NCBI GenBank assembly: GCA_030435675.1
Contig: CM059624.1
Location: 16,743,246-16,807,245 of the forward strand
DNA: 64,000 nucleotides
Reading direction: 5' to 3'
Source of the DNA: Steinernema hermaphroditum
Taxonomy: Eukaryota; Nematoda; Chromadorea; Rhabditida; Steinernematidae
This document shows, one piece after another, positions 1 to 12,310 of this stretch. A program made the translations under genes and the position numbers. Within the stretch, counting starts at the first letter, position 1, and the number at the start of each line of letters is the position of its first letter. The notes beneath the pieces were generated by a model. It made no database searches. It saw nothing but the letters and a program-made list of their open reading frames with translations, and had not been told where the DNA came from.

Positions 1-3000
1 CAATTCGAGACAGATAGGGCCTTGTTCATACAAAGAGTTCTGCATCTGACCCTCCTGCTCCAAAGTACCATAGCATTTTTATGATTGGATCTTGTAGAAC
101 TGCACGAGCCTGATCGAACGCGCCTATTCCCGCTCGGTTTACTGTGGACTATCTTAGTTTCCTGCAAAACTTTCAATTCGAGACAGCAGGGTCCTTGCTC
201 ATACAAAGAGTTCTGCATCTGACCCCTCCTGCTCCAAAGTACCATAGCATTTTTATGATTGGATCTTGTAGAACTGCACGAGCCTGATCGAACGCGCCTA
301 CTCCCGCTGGTTTTCCTGTGGACTATCTTAGTTTCCTGCAAAACTTTCAATTCGAGACAGCAGGGTCCTTGCTCATACAAAGAGTTCTGCATCTGACCCT
401 CCTGCTCCAAAGTACCATAGCATTTTTATGATTGGATCTTGTAGAACTGCACGAGCCTGATCGAACGCGCCTATTCCCGCTCGGTTTACTGTGGACTATC
501 TTAGTTTCCTGCAAAACTTTCAATTCGAGACAGCAGGGTCCTTGTTCATACAAAGAGTTCTGCATCTGACCCCTCCTGCTCCAAAGTACCATAGCATTTT
601 TATGATTGGATCTTGTAGAACTGCACGAGCCTGATTGAACGCGCCTATTCCCGTTGGGTTTACTGTGGACTATCTTAGTTTCCTGCAAAACTTTCAATTC
701 GAGACAGCAGTGTCCTTGCTCATACAAAGAGTTCTGCATCTGACCCCTCCGCTCCAAAGTACCATAGCATTTTTATGATTGGATCTTGTAGAACTGCACG
801 AGCCTGATCGAATGCGCCTATTCCCGCTCGGTTTACTGTGGACTATCTTAGTTTCCTGCAAAACTTTCAATTCGAGACAGTAGGGTCCTTGCTCATACAA
901 AGAGTTCTGCATCTGACCCTCCTGCTCCAAAGTACCATAGCATTTTTATGATTGGATCTTGTAGAACTGCACGAGCCTGATCGAACGCGCCTACTCCCGT
1001 TGGATTTCCTGTGGACTATCTTAGTTTCCTGCAAAACTTTCAATTCGAGACAGCAGGGCCCTTGCTCACACCAAGAGTTCTGCATCTGACCCTCCTGCTC
1101 CAAAGTACCATAGCATTTTTATGATTGGATCTTGTAGAACTGCACGAGCCTGATCGAACGCGCCTACTCTCGTTGGGTTTCCTGTGGACTATCTTAGTTT
1201 CCTGCAAAACTTTCAATTCGAGACAGATAGGGCCCTTGCTCACACAAAGAGTTCTGCATCTGACCCTCCTGCTCCAAAGTACCATAGCATTTTTATGATT
1301 GGATCTTGTAGAACTGCACGAGCCTGATCGAACGCGCCTACTCGCGTTGGGTTTCCTGTGGACTATCTTAGTTTCCTGCAAAACTTTCAATTCGAGACAG
1401 CAGGGTCCTTGCTCATACAAAGAGTTCTGCATCTGACCCCTCCTGCTCCAAAGTACCATAGCATTTTTATGATTGGATCTTGTAGAACTGCACGAGCCTG
1501 ATCGAACGCGCCTATTCCCGCTCGGTTTACTGTGGACTATCTTAGTTTCCTGCAAAACTTTCAATTCGAGACAGCAGGGTCCTTGCTCATACAAAGAGTT
1601 CTGCATCTGACCCTCCTGCTCCAAAGTACCATAGCATTTTTATGATTGGATCTTGTAGAACTGCACGAGCCTGATCGAACGCGCCTATTCCCGCTCGGTT
1701 TACTGTGGACTATCTTAGTTTCCTGCAAAACTTTCAATTCGAGACAGCAGGGTCCTTGCTCATACAAAGAGTTCTGCATCTGACCCCTCCGCTCCAAAGT
1801 ACCATAGCATTTTTATGATTGGATCTTGTAGAACTGCACGAGCCTGATCGAACGCGCCTACTCTCGTTGGGTTTACTGTGGACTATCTTAGTTTCCTGCA
1901 AAACTTTCAATTCGAGACAGTAGGGCCCTTGCTCATACAAAGAGTTCTGCATCTGACCCTCCTGCTCCAAAGTACCATAGCATTTTTATGATTGGATCTT
2001 GTAGAACTGCACGAGCCTGATCGAACGCGCCTATTCCCGCTCGGTTTACTGTGGACTATCTTAGTTTCCTGCAAAACTTTCAATTCGAGACAGCAGGGTC
2101 CTTGCTCATACAAAGAGTTCTGCATCTGACCCTCCTGCTCCAAAGTACCATAGCATTTTTATGATTGGATCTTGTAGAACTGCACGAGCCTGATCGAACG
2201 CGCCTATTCCCGTTCGGTTTACTGTGGACTATCTTAGTTTCCTGCAAAACTTTCAATTCGAGACAGATAGGGTCCTTGTTCATACAAAGAGTTCTGCATC
2301 TGACCCTCCTGCTCCAAAGTACCATAGCATTTTTATGATTGGATCTTGTAGAACTGCACGAGCCTGATCGAACGCGCCTATTCCCGCTCGGTTTACTGTG
2401 GACTATCTTAGTTTCCTGCAAAACTTTCAATTCGAGACAGCAGGGTCCTTGCTCATACAAAGAGTTATGCATCTGACCCCTCCGCTCCAAAGTACCATAG
2501 CATTTTTATGATTGGATCTTGTAGAACTGCACGAGCCTGATCGAACGCGCCTACTCTCGTTGGATTTCCTGTGGACTATCTTAGTTTCCTGCAAAACTTT
2601 CAATTCGAGACAGCAGGGTCCTTGCTCATACAAAGAGTTCTGCATCTGACCCTCCTGCTCCAAAGTACCATAGCATTTTTATGATTGGATCTTGTAGAAC
2701 TGCACGAGCCTGATCGAACGCGCCTATTCCCGCTCGGTTTACTGTGGACTATCTTAGTTTCCTGCAAAACTTTCAATTCGAGACAGCAGGGTCCTTGTTC
2801 ATACAAAGAGTTCTGCATCTGACCCCTCCTGCTCCAAAGTACCATAGCATTTTTATGATTGGATCTTGTAGAACTGCACGAGCCTGATCGAACGCGCCTA
2901 TTCTCGTTGGGTTTACTGTGGACTATCTTAGTTTCCTGCAAAACTTTCAATTCGAGACAGCAGGGTCCTTGCTCATACAAAGAGTTCTGCATCTGACCCC

Positions 3001-3469
3001 TCCTGCTCCAAAGTACCATAGCATTTTTATGATTGGATCTTGTAGAACTGCACGAGCCTGATCGAACGCGCCTATTCCCGCTCGGTTTACTGTGGACTAT
3101 CTTAGTTTCCTGCAAAACTTTCAATTCGAGACAGCAGGGTCCTTGCTCATACAAAGAGTTCTGCATCTGACCCCTCCTGCTCCAAAGTACCATAGCATTT
3201 TTATGATTGGATCTTGTAGAACTGCACGAGCCTGATCGAACGCGCCTATTCCCGCTCGGTTTACTGTGGACTATCTTAGTTTCCTGCAAAACTTTCAATT
3301 CGAGACAGCAGGGTCCTTGTTCATACAAAGAGTTCTGCATCTGACCCCTCCTGCTCCAAAGTACCATAGCATTTTTATGATTGGATCTTGTAGAACTGCA
3401 CGAGCCTGATCGAACGCGCCTACTCTCGTTGGTTTTCCTGTGGACTATCTTAGTTTCCTGCAAAACTTT
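1..3469 (+). repeat. Block A1: mixed A-type units
   Basis: Leaders are mainly A type (cagggtcc or tagggtcc with ctcatac), but the box is variable: cccgctcggtttac alternates irregularly with cccgttgggtttac, tctcgttgggtttcc and tctcgttggatttcc. Two units near 1,050-1,260 carry B-like leaders (gggcccttgctcacac) without GAGCTC, so some B characters exist well inside the A domain. Several 174-bp units occur in a row near 2,760-3,440. A unit near 2,467 carries the linked pair gagttatgc and cccctccgctcc that marks the minor subfamily described separately. Confidence 0.85.
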
Positions 3470-6400
3470 CAATTCGAGACAGCAGGGTCCTTGCTCATAC
3501 AAAGAGTTCTGCATCTGACCCTCCTGCTCCAAAGTACCATAGCATTTTTATGATTGGATCTTGTAGAACTGCACGAGCCTGATCGAACGCGCCTATTCCC
3601 GCTCGGTTTACTGTGGACTATCTTAGTTTCCTGCAAAACTTTCAATTCGAGACAGCAGGGTCCTTGCTCATACAAAGAGTTCTGCATCTGACCCCTCCTG
3701 CTCCAAAGTACCATAGCATTTTTATGATTGGATCTTGTAGAACTGCACGAGCCTGATCGAACGCGCCTATTCCCGCTCGGTTTACTGTGGACTATCTTAG
3801 TTTCCTGCAAAACTTTCAATTCGAGACAGTTAGGGTCCTTGTTCATACAAAGAGTTCTGCATCTGACCCCTCCTGCTCCAAAGTACCATAGCATTTTTAT
3901 GATTGGATCTTGTAGAACTGCACGAGCCTGATCGAACGCGCCTATTCCCGCTCGGTTTACTGTGGACTATCTTAGTTTCCTGCAAAACTTTCAATTCGAG
4001 ACAGCAGGGTCCTTGCTCATACAAAGAGTTCTGCATCTGACCCTCCTGCTCCAAAGTACCATAGCATTTTTATGATTGGATCTTGTAGAACTGCACGAGC
4101 CTGATCGAACGCGCCTATTCCCGCTCGGTTTACTGTGGACTATCTTAGTTTCCTGCAAAACTTTCAATTCGAGACAGCAGGGTCCTTGCTCATACAAAGA
4201 GTTCTGCATCTGACCCCTCCTGCTCCAAAGTACCATAGCATTTTTATGATTGGATCTTGTAGAACTGCACGAGCCTGATCGAACGCGCCTATTCCCGCTC
4301 GGTTTACTGTGGACTATCTTAGTTTCCTGCAAAACTTTCAATTCGAGACAGTAGGGTCCTTGTTCATACAAAGAGTTCTGCATCTGACCCCTCCTGCTCC
4401 AAAGTACCATAGCATTTTTATGATTGGATCTTGTAGAACTGCACGAGCCTGATCGAACGCGCCTATTCCCGCTCGGTTTACTGTGGACTATCTTAGTTTC
4501 CTGCAAAACTTTCAATTCGAGACAGATAGGGTCCTTGCTCATACAAAGAGTTCTGCATCTGACCCCTCCTGCTCCAAAGTACCATAGCATTTTTATGATT
4601 GGATCTTGTAGAACTGCACGAGCCTGATCGAACGCGCCTATTCCCGCTCGGTTTACTGTGGACTATCTTAGTTTCCTGCAAAACTTTCAATTCGAGACAG
4701 CAGGGTCCTTGCTCATACAAAGAGTTCTGCATCTGACCCTCCTGCTCCAAAGTACCATAGCATTTTTATGATTGGATCTTGTAGAACTGCACGAGCCTGA
4801 TCGAACGCGCCTATTCCCGTTCGGTTTACTGTGGACTATCTTAGTTTCCTGCAAAACTTTCAATTCGAGACAGCAGGGTCCTTGCTCATACAAAGAGTTC
4901 TGCATCTGACCCTCCTGCTCCAAAGTACCATAGCATTTTTATGATTGGATCTTGTAGAACTGCACGAGCCTGATCGAATGCGCCTATTCCCGCTCGGTTT
5001 ACTGTGGACTATCTTAGTTTCCTGCAAAACTTTCAATTCGAGACAGCAGGGTCCTTGTTCATACAAAGAGTTCTGCATCTGACCCTCCTGCTCCAAAGTA
5101 CCATAGCATTTTTATGATTGGATCTTGTAGAACTGCACGAGCCTGATCGAACGCGCCTACTCCCGTTGGGTTTACTGTGGACTATCTTAGTTTCCTGCAA
5201 AACTTTCAATTCGAGACAGCAGGGTCCTTGCTCATACAAAGAGTTCTGCATCTGACCCTCCTGCTCCAAAGTACCATAGCATTTTTATGATTGGATCTTG
5301 TAGAACTGCACGAGCCTGATCGAACGCGCCTATTCCCGTTGGGTTTACTGTGGACTATCTTAGTTTCCTGCAAAACTTTCAATTCGAGACAGCAGGGTCC
5401 TTGCTCATACAAAGAGTTCTGCATCTGACCCCTCCTGCTCCAAAGTACCATAGCATTTTTATGATTGGATCTTGTAGAACTGCACGAGCCTGATCGAACG
5501 CGCCTATTCCCGCTCGGTTTACTGTGGACTATCTTAGTTTCCTGCAAAACTTTCAATTCGAGACAGATAGGGCCTTGTTCATACAAAGAGTTCTGCATCT
5601 GACCCTCCTGCTCCAAAGTACCATAGCATTTTTATGATTGGATCTTGTAGAACTGCACGAGCCTGATCGAACGCGCCTATTCCCGTTGGATTTACTGTGG
5701 ACTATCTTAGTTTCCTGCAAAACTTTCAATTCGAGACAGCAGGGTCCTTGCTCATACAAAGAGTTCTGCATCTGACCCTCCTGCTCCAAAGTACCATAGC
5801 ATTTTTATGATTGGATCTTGTAGAACTGCACGAGCCTGATCGAACGCGCCTATTCCCGCTCGGTTTACTGTGGACTATCTTAGTTTCCTGCAAAACTTTC
5901 AATTCGAGACAGCAGGGTCCTTGTTCATACAAAGAGTTCTGCATCTGACCCCTCCTGCTCCAAAGTACCATAGCATTTTTATGATTGGATCTTGTAGAAC
6001 TGCACGAGCCTGATCGAACGCGCCTATTCCCGCTCGGTTTACTGTGGACTATCTTAGTTTCCTGCAAAACTTTCAATTCGAGACAGCAGGGTCCTTGCTC
6101 ATACAAAGAGTTCTGCATCTGACCCTCCTGCTCCAAAGTACCATAGCATTTTTATGATTGGATCTTGTAGAACTGCACGAGCCTGATCGAACGCGCCTAT
6201 TCCCGCTCGGTTTACTGTGGACTATCTTAGTTTCCTGCAAAACTTTCAATTCGAGACAGCAGGGTCCTTGCTCATACAAAGAGTTCTGCATCTGACCCTC
6301 CTGCTCCAAAGTACCATAGCATTTTTATGATTGGATCTTGTAGAACTGCACGAGCCTGATCGAACGCGCCTATTCCCGCTCGGTTTACTGTGGACTATCT

Positions 6401-9400
6401 TAGTTTCCTGCAAAACTTTCAATTCGAGACAGCAGGGTCCTTGCTCATACAAAGAGTTCTGCATCTGACCCTCCTGCTCCAAAGTACCATAGCATTTTTA
6501 TGATTGGATCTTGTAGAACTGCACGAGCCTGATCGAACGCGCCTATTCCCGCTCGGTTTACTGTGGACTATCTTAGTTTCCTGCAAAACTTTCAATTCGA
6601 GACAGCAGGGTCCTTGCTCATACAAAGAGTTCTGCATCTGACCCCTCCTGCTCCAAAGTACCATAGCATTTTTATGATTGGATCTTGTAGAACTGCACGA
6701 GCCTGATCGAACGCGCCTATTCCCGCTCGGTTTACTGTGGACTATCTTAGTTTCCTGCAAAACTTTCAATTCGAGACAGCAGGGTCCTTGCTCATACAAA
6801 GAGTTCTGCATCTGACCCTCCTGCTCCAAAGTACCATAGCATTTTTATGATTGGATCTTGTAGAACTGCACGAGCCTGATCGAACGCGCCTATTCCCGCT
6901 CGGTTTACTGTGGACTATCTTAGTTTCCTGCAAAACTTTCAATTCGAGACAGCAGGGTCCTTGCTCATACAAAGAGTTCTGCATCTGACCCCTCCTGCTC
7001 CAAAGTACCATAGCATTTTTATGATTGGATCTTGTAGAACTGCACGAGCCTGATCGAATGCGCCTATTCCCGCTCGGTTTACTGTGGACTATCTTAGTTT
7101 CCTGCAAAACTTTCAATTCGAGACAGCAGGGTCCTTGCTCATACAAAGAGTTCTGCATCTGACCCTCCTGCTCCAAAGTACCATAGCATTTTTATGATTG
7201 GATCTTGTAGAACTGCACGAGCCTGATCGAACGCGCCTATTCCCGCTCGGTTTACTGTGGACTATCTTAGTTTCCTGCAAAACTTTCAATTCGAGACAGT
7301 TAGGGTCCTTGTTCATACAAAGAGTTCTGCATCTGACCCCTCCTGCTCCAAAGTACCATAGCATTTTTATGATTGGATCTTGTAGAACTGCACGAGCCTG
7401 ATCGAACGCGCCTACTCTCGTTGGGTTTACTGTGGACTATCTTAGTTTCCTGCAAAACTTTCAATTCGAGACAGCAGGGTCCTTGCTCATACAAAGAGTT
7501 CTGCATCTGACCCTCCTGCTCCAAAGTACCATAGCATTTTTATGATTGGATCTTGTAGAACTGCACGAGCCTGATCGAACGCGCCTATTCCCGCTCGGTT
7601 TACTGTGGACTATCTTAGTTTCCTGCAAAACTTTCAATTCGAGACAGCAGGGTCCTTGCTCATACAAAGAGTTCTGCATCTGACCCTCCTGCTCCAAAGT
7701 ACCATAGCATTTTTATGATTGGATCTTGTAGAACTGCACGAGCCTGATCGAATGCGCCTATTCCCGCTCGGTTTACTGTGGACTATCTTAGTTTCCTGCA
7801 AAACTTTCAATTCGAGACAGCAGGGTCCTTGCTCATACAAAGAGTTCTGCATCTGACCCCTCCGCTCCAAAGTACCATAGCATTTTTATGATTGGATCTT
7901 GTAGAACTGCACGAGCCTGATCGAACGCGCCTATTCCCGCTCGGTTTACTGTGGACTATCTTAGTTTCCTGCAAAACTTTCAATTCGAGACAGCAGGGTC
8001 CTTGCTCATACAAAGAGTTCTGCATCTGACCCTCCTGCTCCAAAGTACCATAGCATTTTTATGATTGGATCTTGTAGAACTGCACGAGCCTGATCGAACG
8101 CGCCTATTCCCGCTCGGTTTACTGTGGACTATCTTAGTTTCCTGCAAAACTTTCAATTCGAGACAGCAGGGTCCTTGCTCATACAAAGAGTTCTGCATCT
8201 GACCCTCCTGCTCCAAAGTACCATAGCATTTTTATGATTGGATCTTGTAGAACTGCACGAGCCTGATCGAACGCGCCTATTCCCGCTCGGTTTACTGTGG
8301 ACTATCTTAGTTTCCTGCAAAACTTTCAATTCGAGACAGCAGGGTCCTTGCTCATACAAAGAGTTCTGCATCTGACCCTCCTGCTCCAAAGTACCATAGC
8401 ATTTTTATGATTGGATCTTGTAGAACTGCACGAGCCTGATCGAACGCGCCTATTCCCGCTCGGTTTACTGTGGACTATCTTAGTTTCCTGCAAAACTTTC
8501 AATTCGAGACAGAAGGGTCCTTGTTCATACAAAGAGTTCTGCATCTGACCCTCCTGCTCCAAAGTACCATAGCATTTTTATGATTGGATCTTGTAGAACT
8601 GCACGAGCCTGATCGAACGCGCCTATTCCCGCTCGGTTTACTGTGGACTATCTTAGTTTCCTGCAAAACTTTCAATTCGAGACAGCAGGGTCCTTGCTCA
8701 TACAAAGAGTTCTGCATCTGACCCTCCTGCTCCAAAGTACCATAGCATTTTTATGATTGGATCTTGTAGAACTGCACGAGCCTGATCGAACGCGCCTATT
8801 CCCGCTCGGTTTACTGTGGACTATCTTAGTTTCCTGCAAAACTTTCAATTCGAGACAGCAGGGTCCTTGCTCATACAAAGAGTTCTGCATCTGACCCTCC
8901 TGCTCCAAAGTACCATAGCATTTTTATGATTGGATCTTGTAGAACTGCACGAGCCTGATCGAATGCGCCTATTCCCGCTCGGTTTACTGTGGACTATCTT
9001 AGTTTCCTGCAAAACTTTCAATTCGAGACAGCAGGGTCCTTGCTCATACAAAGAGTTCTGCATCTGACCCTCCTGCTCCAAAGTACCATAGCATTTTTAT
9101 GATTGGATCTTGTAGAACTGCACGAGCCTGATCGAATGCGCCTATTCCCGCTCGGTTTACTGTGGACTATCTTAGTTTCCTGCAAAACTTTCAATTCGAG
9201 ACAGCAGGGTCCTTGCTCATACAAAGAGTTCTGCATCTGACCCTCCTGCTCCAAAGTACCATAGCATTTTTATGATTGGATCTTGTAGAACTGCACGAGC
9301 CTGATCGAACGCGCCTATTCCCGCTCGGTTTACTGTGGACTATCTTAGTTTCCTGCAAAACTTTCAATTCGAGACAGATAGGGCCTTGTTCATACAAAGA

Positions 9401-12310
9401 GTTCTGCATCTGACCCTCCTGCTCCAAAGTACCATAGCATTTTTATGATTGGATCTTGTAGAACTGCACGAGCCTGATCGAACGCGCCTATTCCCGCTCG
9501 GTTTACTGTGGACTATCTTAGTTTCCTGCAAAACTTTCAATTCGAGACAGCAGGGTCCTTGCTCATACAAAGAGTTCTGCATCTGACCCTCCTGCTCCAA
9601 AGTACCATAGCATTTTTATGATTGGATCTTGTAGAACTGCACGAGCCTGATCGAACGCGCCTATTCCCGCTCGGTTTACTGTGGACTATCTTAGTTTCCT
9701 GCAAAACTTTCAATTCGAGACAGATAGGGCCTTGTTCATACAAAGAGTTCTGCATCTGACCCTCCTGCTCCAAAGTACCATAGCATTTTTATGATTGGAT
9801 CTTGTAGAACTGCACGAGCCTGATCGAACGCGCCTATTCCCGCTCGGTTTACTGTGGACTATCTTAGTTTCCTGCAAAACTTTCAATTCGAGACAGCAGG
9901 GTCCTTGCTCATACAAAGAGTTCTGCATCTGACCCTCCTGCTCCAAAGTACCATAGCATTTTTATGATTGGATCTTGTAGAACTGCACGAGCCTGATCGA
10001 ACGCGCCTATTCCCGCTCGGTTTACTGTGGACTATCTTAGTTTCCTGCAAAACTTTCAATTCGAGACAGCAGGGTCCTTGCTCATACAAAGAGTTCTGCA
10101 TCTGACCCTCCTGCTCCAAAGTACCATAGCATTTTTATGATTGGATCTTGTAGAACTGCACGAGCCTGATCGAATGCGCCTATTCCCGCTCGGTTTACTG
10201 TGGACTATCTTAGTTTCCTGCAAAACTTTCAATTCGAGACAGCAGGGTCCTTGCTCATACAAAGAGTTCTGCATCTGACCCTCCTGCTCCAAAGTACCAT
10301 AGCATTTTTATGATTGGATCTTGTAGAACTGCACGAGCCTGATCGAACGCGCCTATTCCCGCTCGGTTTACTGTGGACTATCTTAGTTTCCTGCAAAACT
10401 TTCAATTCGAGACAGCAGGGTCCTTGCTCATACAAAGAGTTCTGCATCTGACCCCTCCTGCTCCAAAGTACCATAGCATTTTTATGATTGGATCTTGTAG
10501 AACTGCACGAGCCTGATCGAACGCGCCTATTCCCGCTCGGTTTACTGTGGACTATCTTAGTTTCCTGCAAAACTTTCAATTCGAGACAGCAGGGTCCTTG
10601 CTCATACAAAGAGTTCTGCATCTGACCCTCCTGCTCCAAAGTACCATAGCATTTTTATGATTGGATCTTGTAGAACTGCACGAGCCTGATCGAACGCGCC
10701 TATTCCCGCTCGGTTTACTGTGGACTATCTTAGTTTCCTGCAAAACTTTCAATTCGAGACAGCAGGGTCCTTGCTCATACAAAGAGTTCTGCATCTGACC
10801 CCTCCTGCTCCAAAGTACCATAGCATTTTTATGATTGGATCTTGTAGAACTGCACGAGCCTGATCGAACGCGCCTATTCCCGCTCGGTTTACTGTGGACT
10901 ATCTTAGTTTCCTGCAAAACTTTCAATTCGAGACAGTTAGGGTCCTTGTTCATACAAAGAGTTCTGCATCTGACCCCTCCTGCTCCAAAGTACCATAGCA
11001 TTTTTATGATTGGATCTTGTAGAACTGCACGAGCCTGATCGAACGCGCCTATTCCCGCTGGGTTTACTGTGGACTATCTTAGTTTCCTGCAAAACTTTCA
11101 ATTCGAGACAGCAGGGTCCTTGCTCATACAAAGAGTTCTGCATCTGACCCTCCTGCTCCAAAGTACCATAGCATTTTTATGATTGGATCTTGTAGAACTG
11201 CACGAGCCTGATCGAACGCGCCTATTCCCGCTCGGTTTACTGTGGACTATCTTAGTTTCCTGCAAAACTTTCAATTCGAGACAGCAGGGTCCTTGCTCAT
11301 ACAAAGAGTTCTGCATCTGACCCTCCTGCTCCAAAGTACCATAGCATTTTTATGATTGGATCTTGTAGAACTGCACGAGCCTGATCGAACGCGCCTATTC
11401 CCGCTCGGTTTACTGTGGACTATCTTAGTTTCCTGCAAAACTTTCAATTCGAGACAGCAGGGTCCTTGCTCATACAAAGAGTTCTGCATCTGACCCTCCT
11501 GCTCCAAAGTACCATAGCATTTTTATGATTGGATCTTGTAGAACTGCACGAGCCTGATCGAACGCGCCTATTCCCGCTCGGTTTACTGTGGACTATCTTA
11601 GTTTCCTGCAAAACTTTCAATTCGAGACAGCAGGGTCCTTGCTCATACAAAGAGTTCTGCATCTGACCCCTCCTGCTCCAAAGTACCATAGCATTTTTAT
11701 GATTGGATCTTGTAGAACTGCACGAGCCTGATCGAACGCGCCTATTCCCGCTCGGTTTACTGTGGACTATCTTAGTTTCCTGCAAAACTTTCAATTCGAG
11801 ACAGCAGGGTCCTTGCTCATACAAAGAGTTCTGCATCTGACCCTCCTGCTCCAAAGTACCATAGCATTTTTATGATTGGATCTTGTAGAACTGCACGAGC
11901 CTGATCGAACGCGCCTATTCCCGCTCGGTTTACTGTGGACTATCTTAGTTTCCTGCAAAACTTTCAATTCGAGACAGCAGGGTCCTTGCTCATACAAAGA
12001 GTTCTGCATCTGACCCTCCTGCTCCAAAGTACCATAGCATTTTTATGATTGGATCTTGTAGAACTGCACGAGCCTGATCGAACGCGCCTATTCCCGCTCG
12101 GTTTACTGTGGACTATCTTAGTTTCCTGCAAAACTTTCAATTCGAGACAGCAGGGTCCTTGCTCATACAAAGAGTTCTGCATCTGACCCTCCTGCTCCAA
12201 AGTACCATAGCATTTTTATGATTGGATCTTGTAGAACTGCACGAGCCTGATCGAACGCGCCTATTCCCGCTCGGTTTACTGTGGACTATCTTAGTTTCCT
12301 GCAAAACTTT
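3470..12310 (+). repeat. Block A2: homogeneous subfamily A core
   Basis: This is the cleaner of the two long A stretches. Most units carry the cagggtcc leader and the cccgctcggtttac box with no other change, and runs of apparently identical 173-bp units occur, for example near 6.07-6.6, 7.98-8.5 and 11.1-12.3 kb. The recurrent variants are gaatgcg for gaacgcg, gataggg, gttaggg or gaaggg leaders, and the extra C giving 174 bp. Such uniformity indicates recent local amplification or homogenisation. Confidence 0.88.
7981..8153 (+). repeat. Reference unit of subfamily A (173 bp)
   Basis: This copy represents the subfamily that fills the left 28 kb. Reading from unit position 1: a conserved start (attcgagacag), the leader cagggtccttgctcatac, then aaagagttctgcatctg, a pyrimidine-rich stretch (accctcctgctcc, positions 49-61), catttttatgattgg (75-88), a conserved middle (gaactgcacgagcctg, 98-112), gatcgaacgcgcc (112-124), the variable box tattcccgctcggtttactg (125-144), and a conserved tail ending ctgcaaaacttt. 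Hand count gives 80 G+C of 173 and seven CpG dinucleotides. Compared with subfamily B it carries T at 19, T at 29, A at 32, T at 38, C at 133, C at 135 and T at 138. Confidence 0.95.

Noticed and set aside
2600..3532. Minus-strand open frame of about 310 codons, with a similar one at 12,137-13,069 and many of 78-252 codons
   Set aside because: The unit happens to be open in one minus-strand frame. When successive units are 174 bp (a multiple of three) the frame continues through them; a 173-bp unit shifts it and a stop follows. Length tracks unit length only, the peptide merely repeats, and substitutions do not favour silent changes in any way I can see. It is a repeat artefact and not a gene.
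3728..3931. Recurring plus-strand open frame of 66-67 codons starting in ttatgattgg (also near 7,198, 10,835, 19,355 and many sites after 30 kb)
   Set aside because: It appears only where leader or run-length variants bring two units into phase. It has no start context, no other gene features and no conservation beyond the repeat itself.
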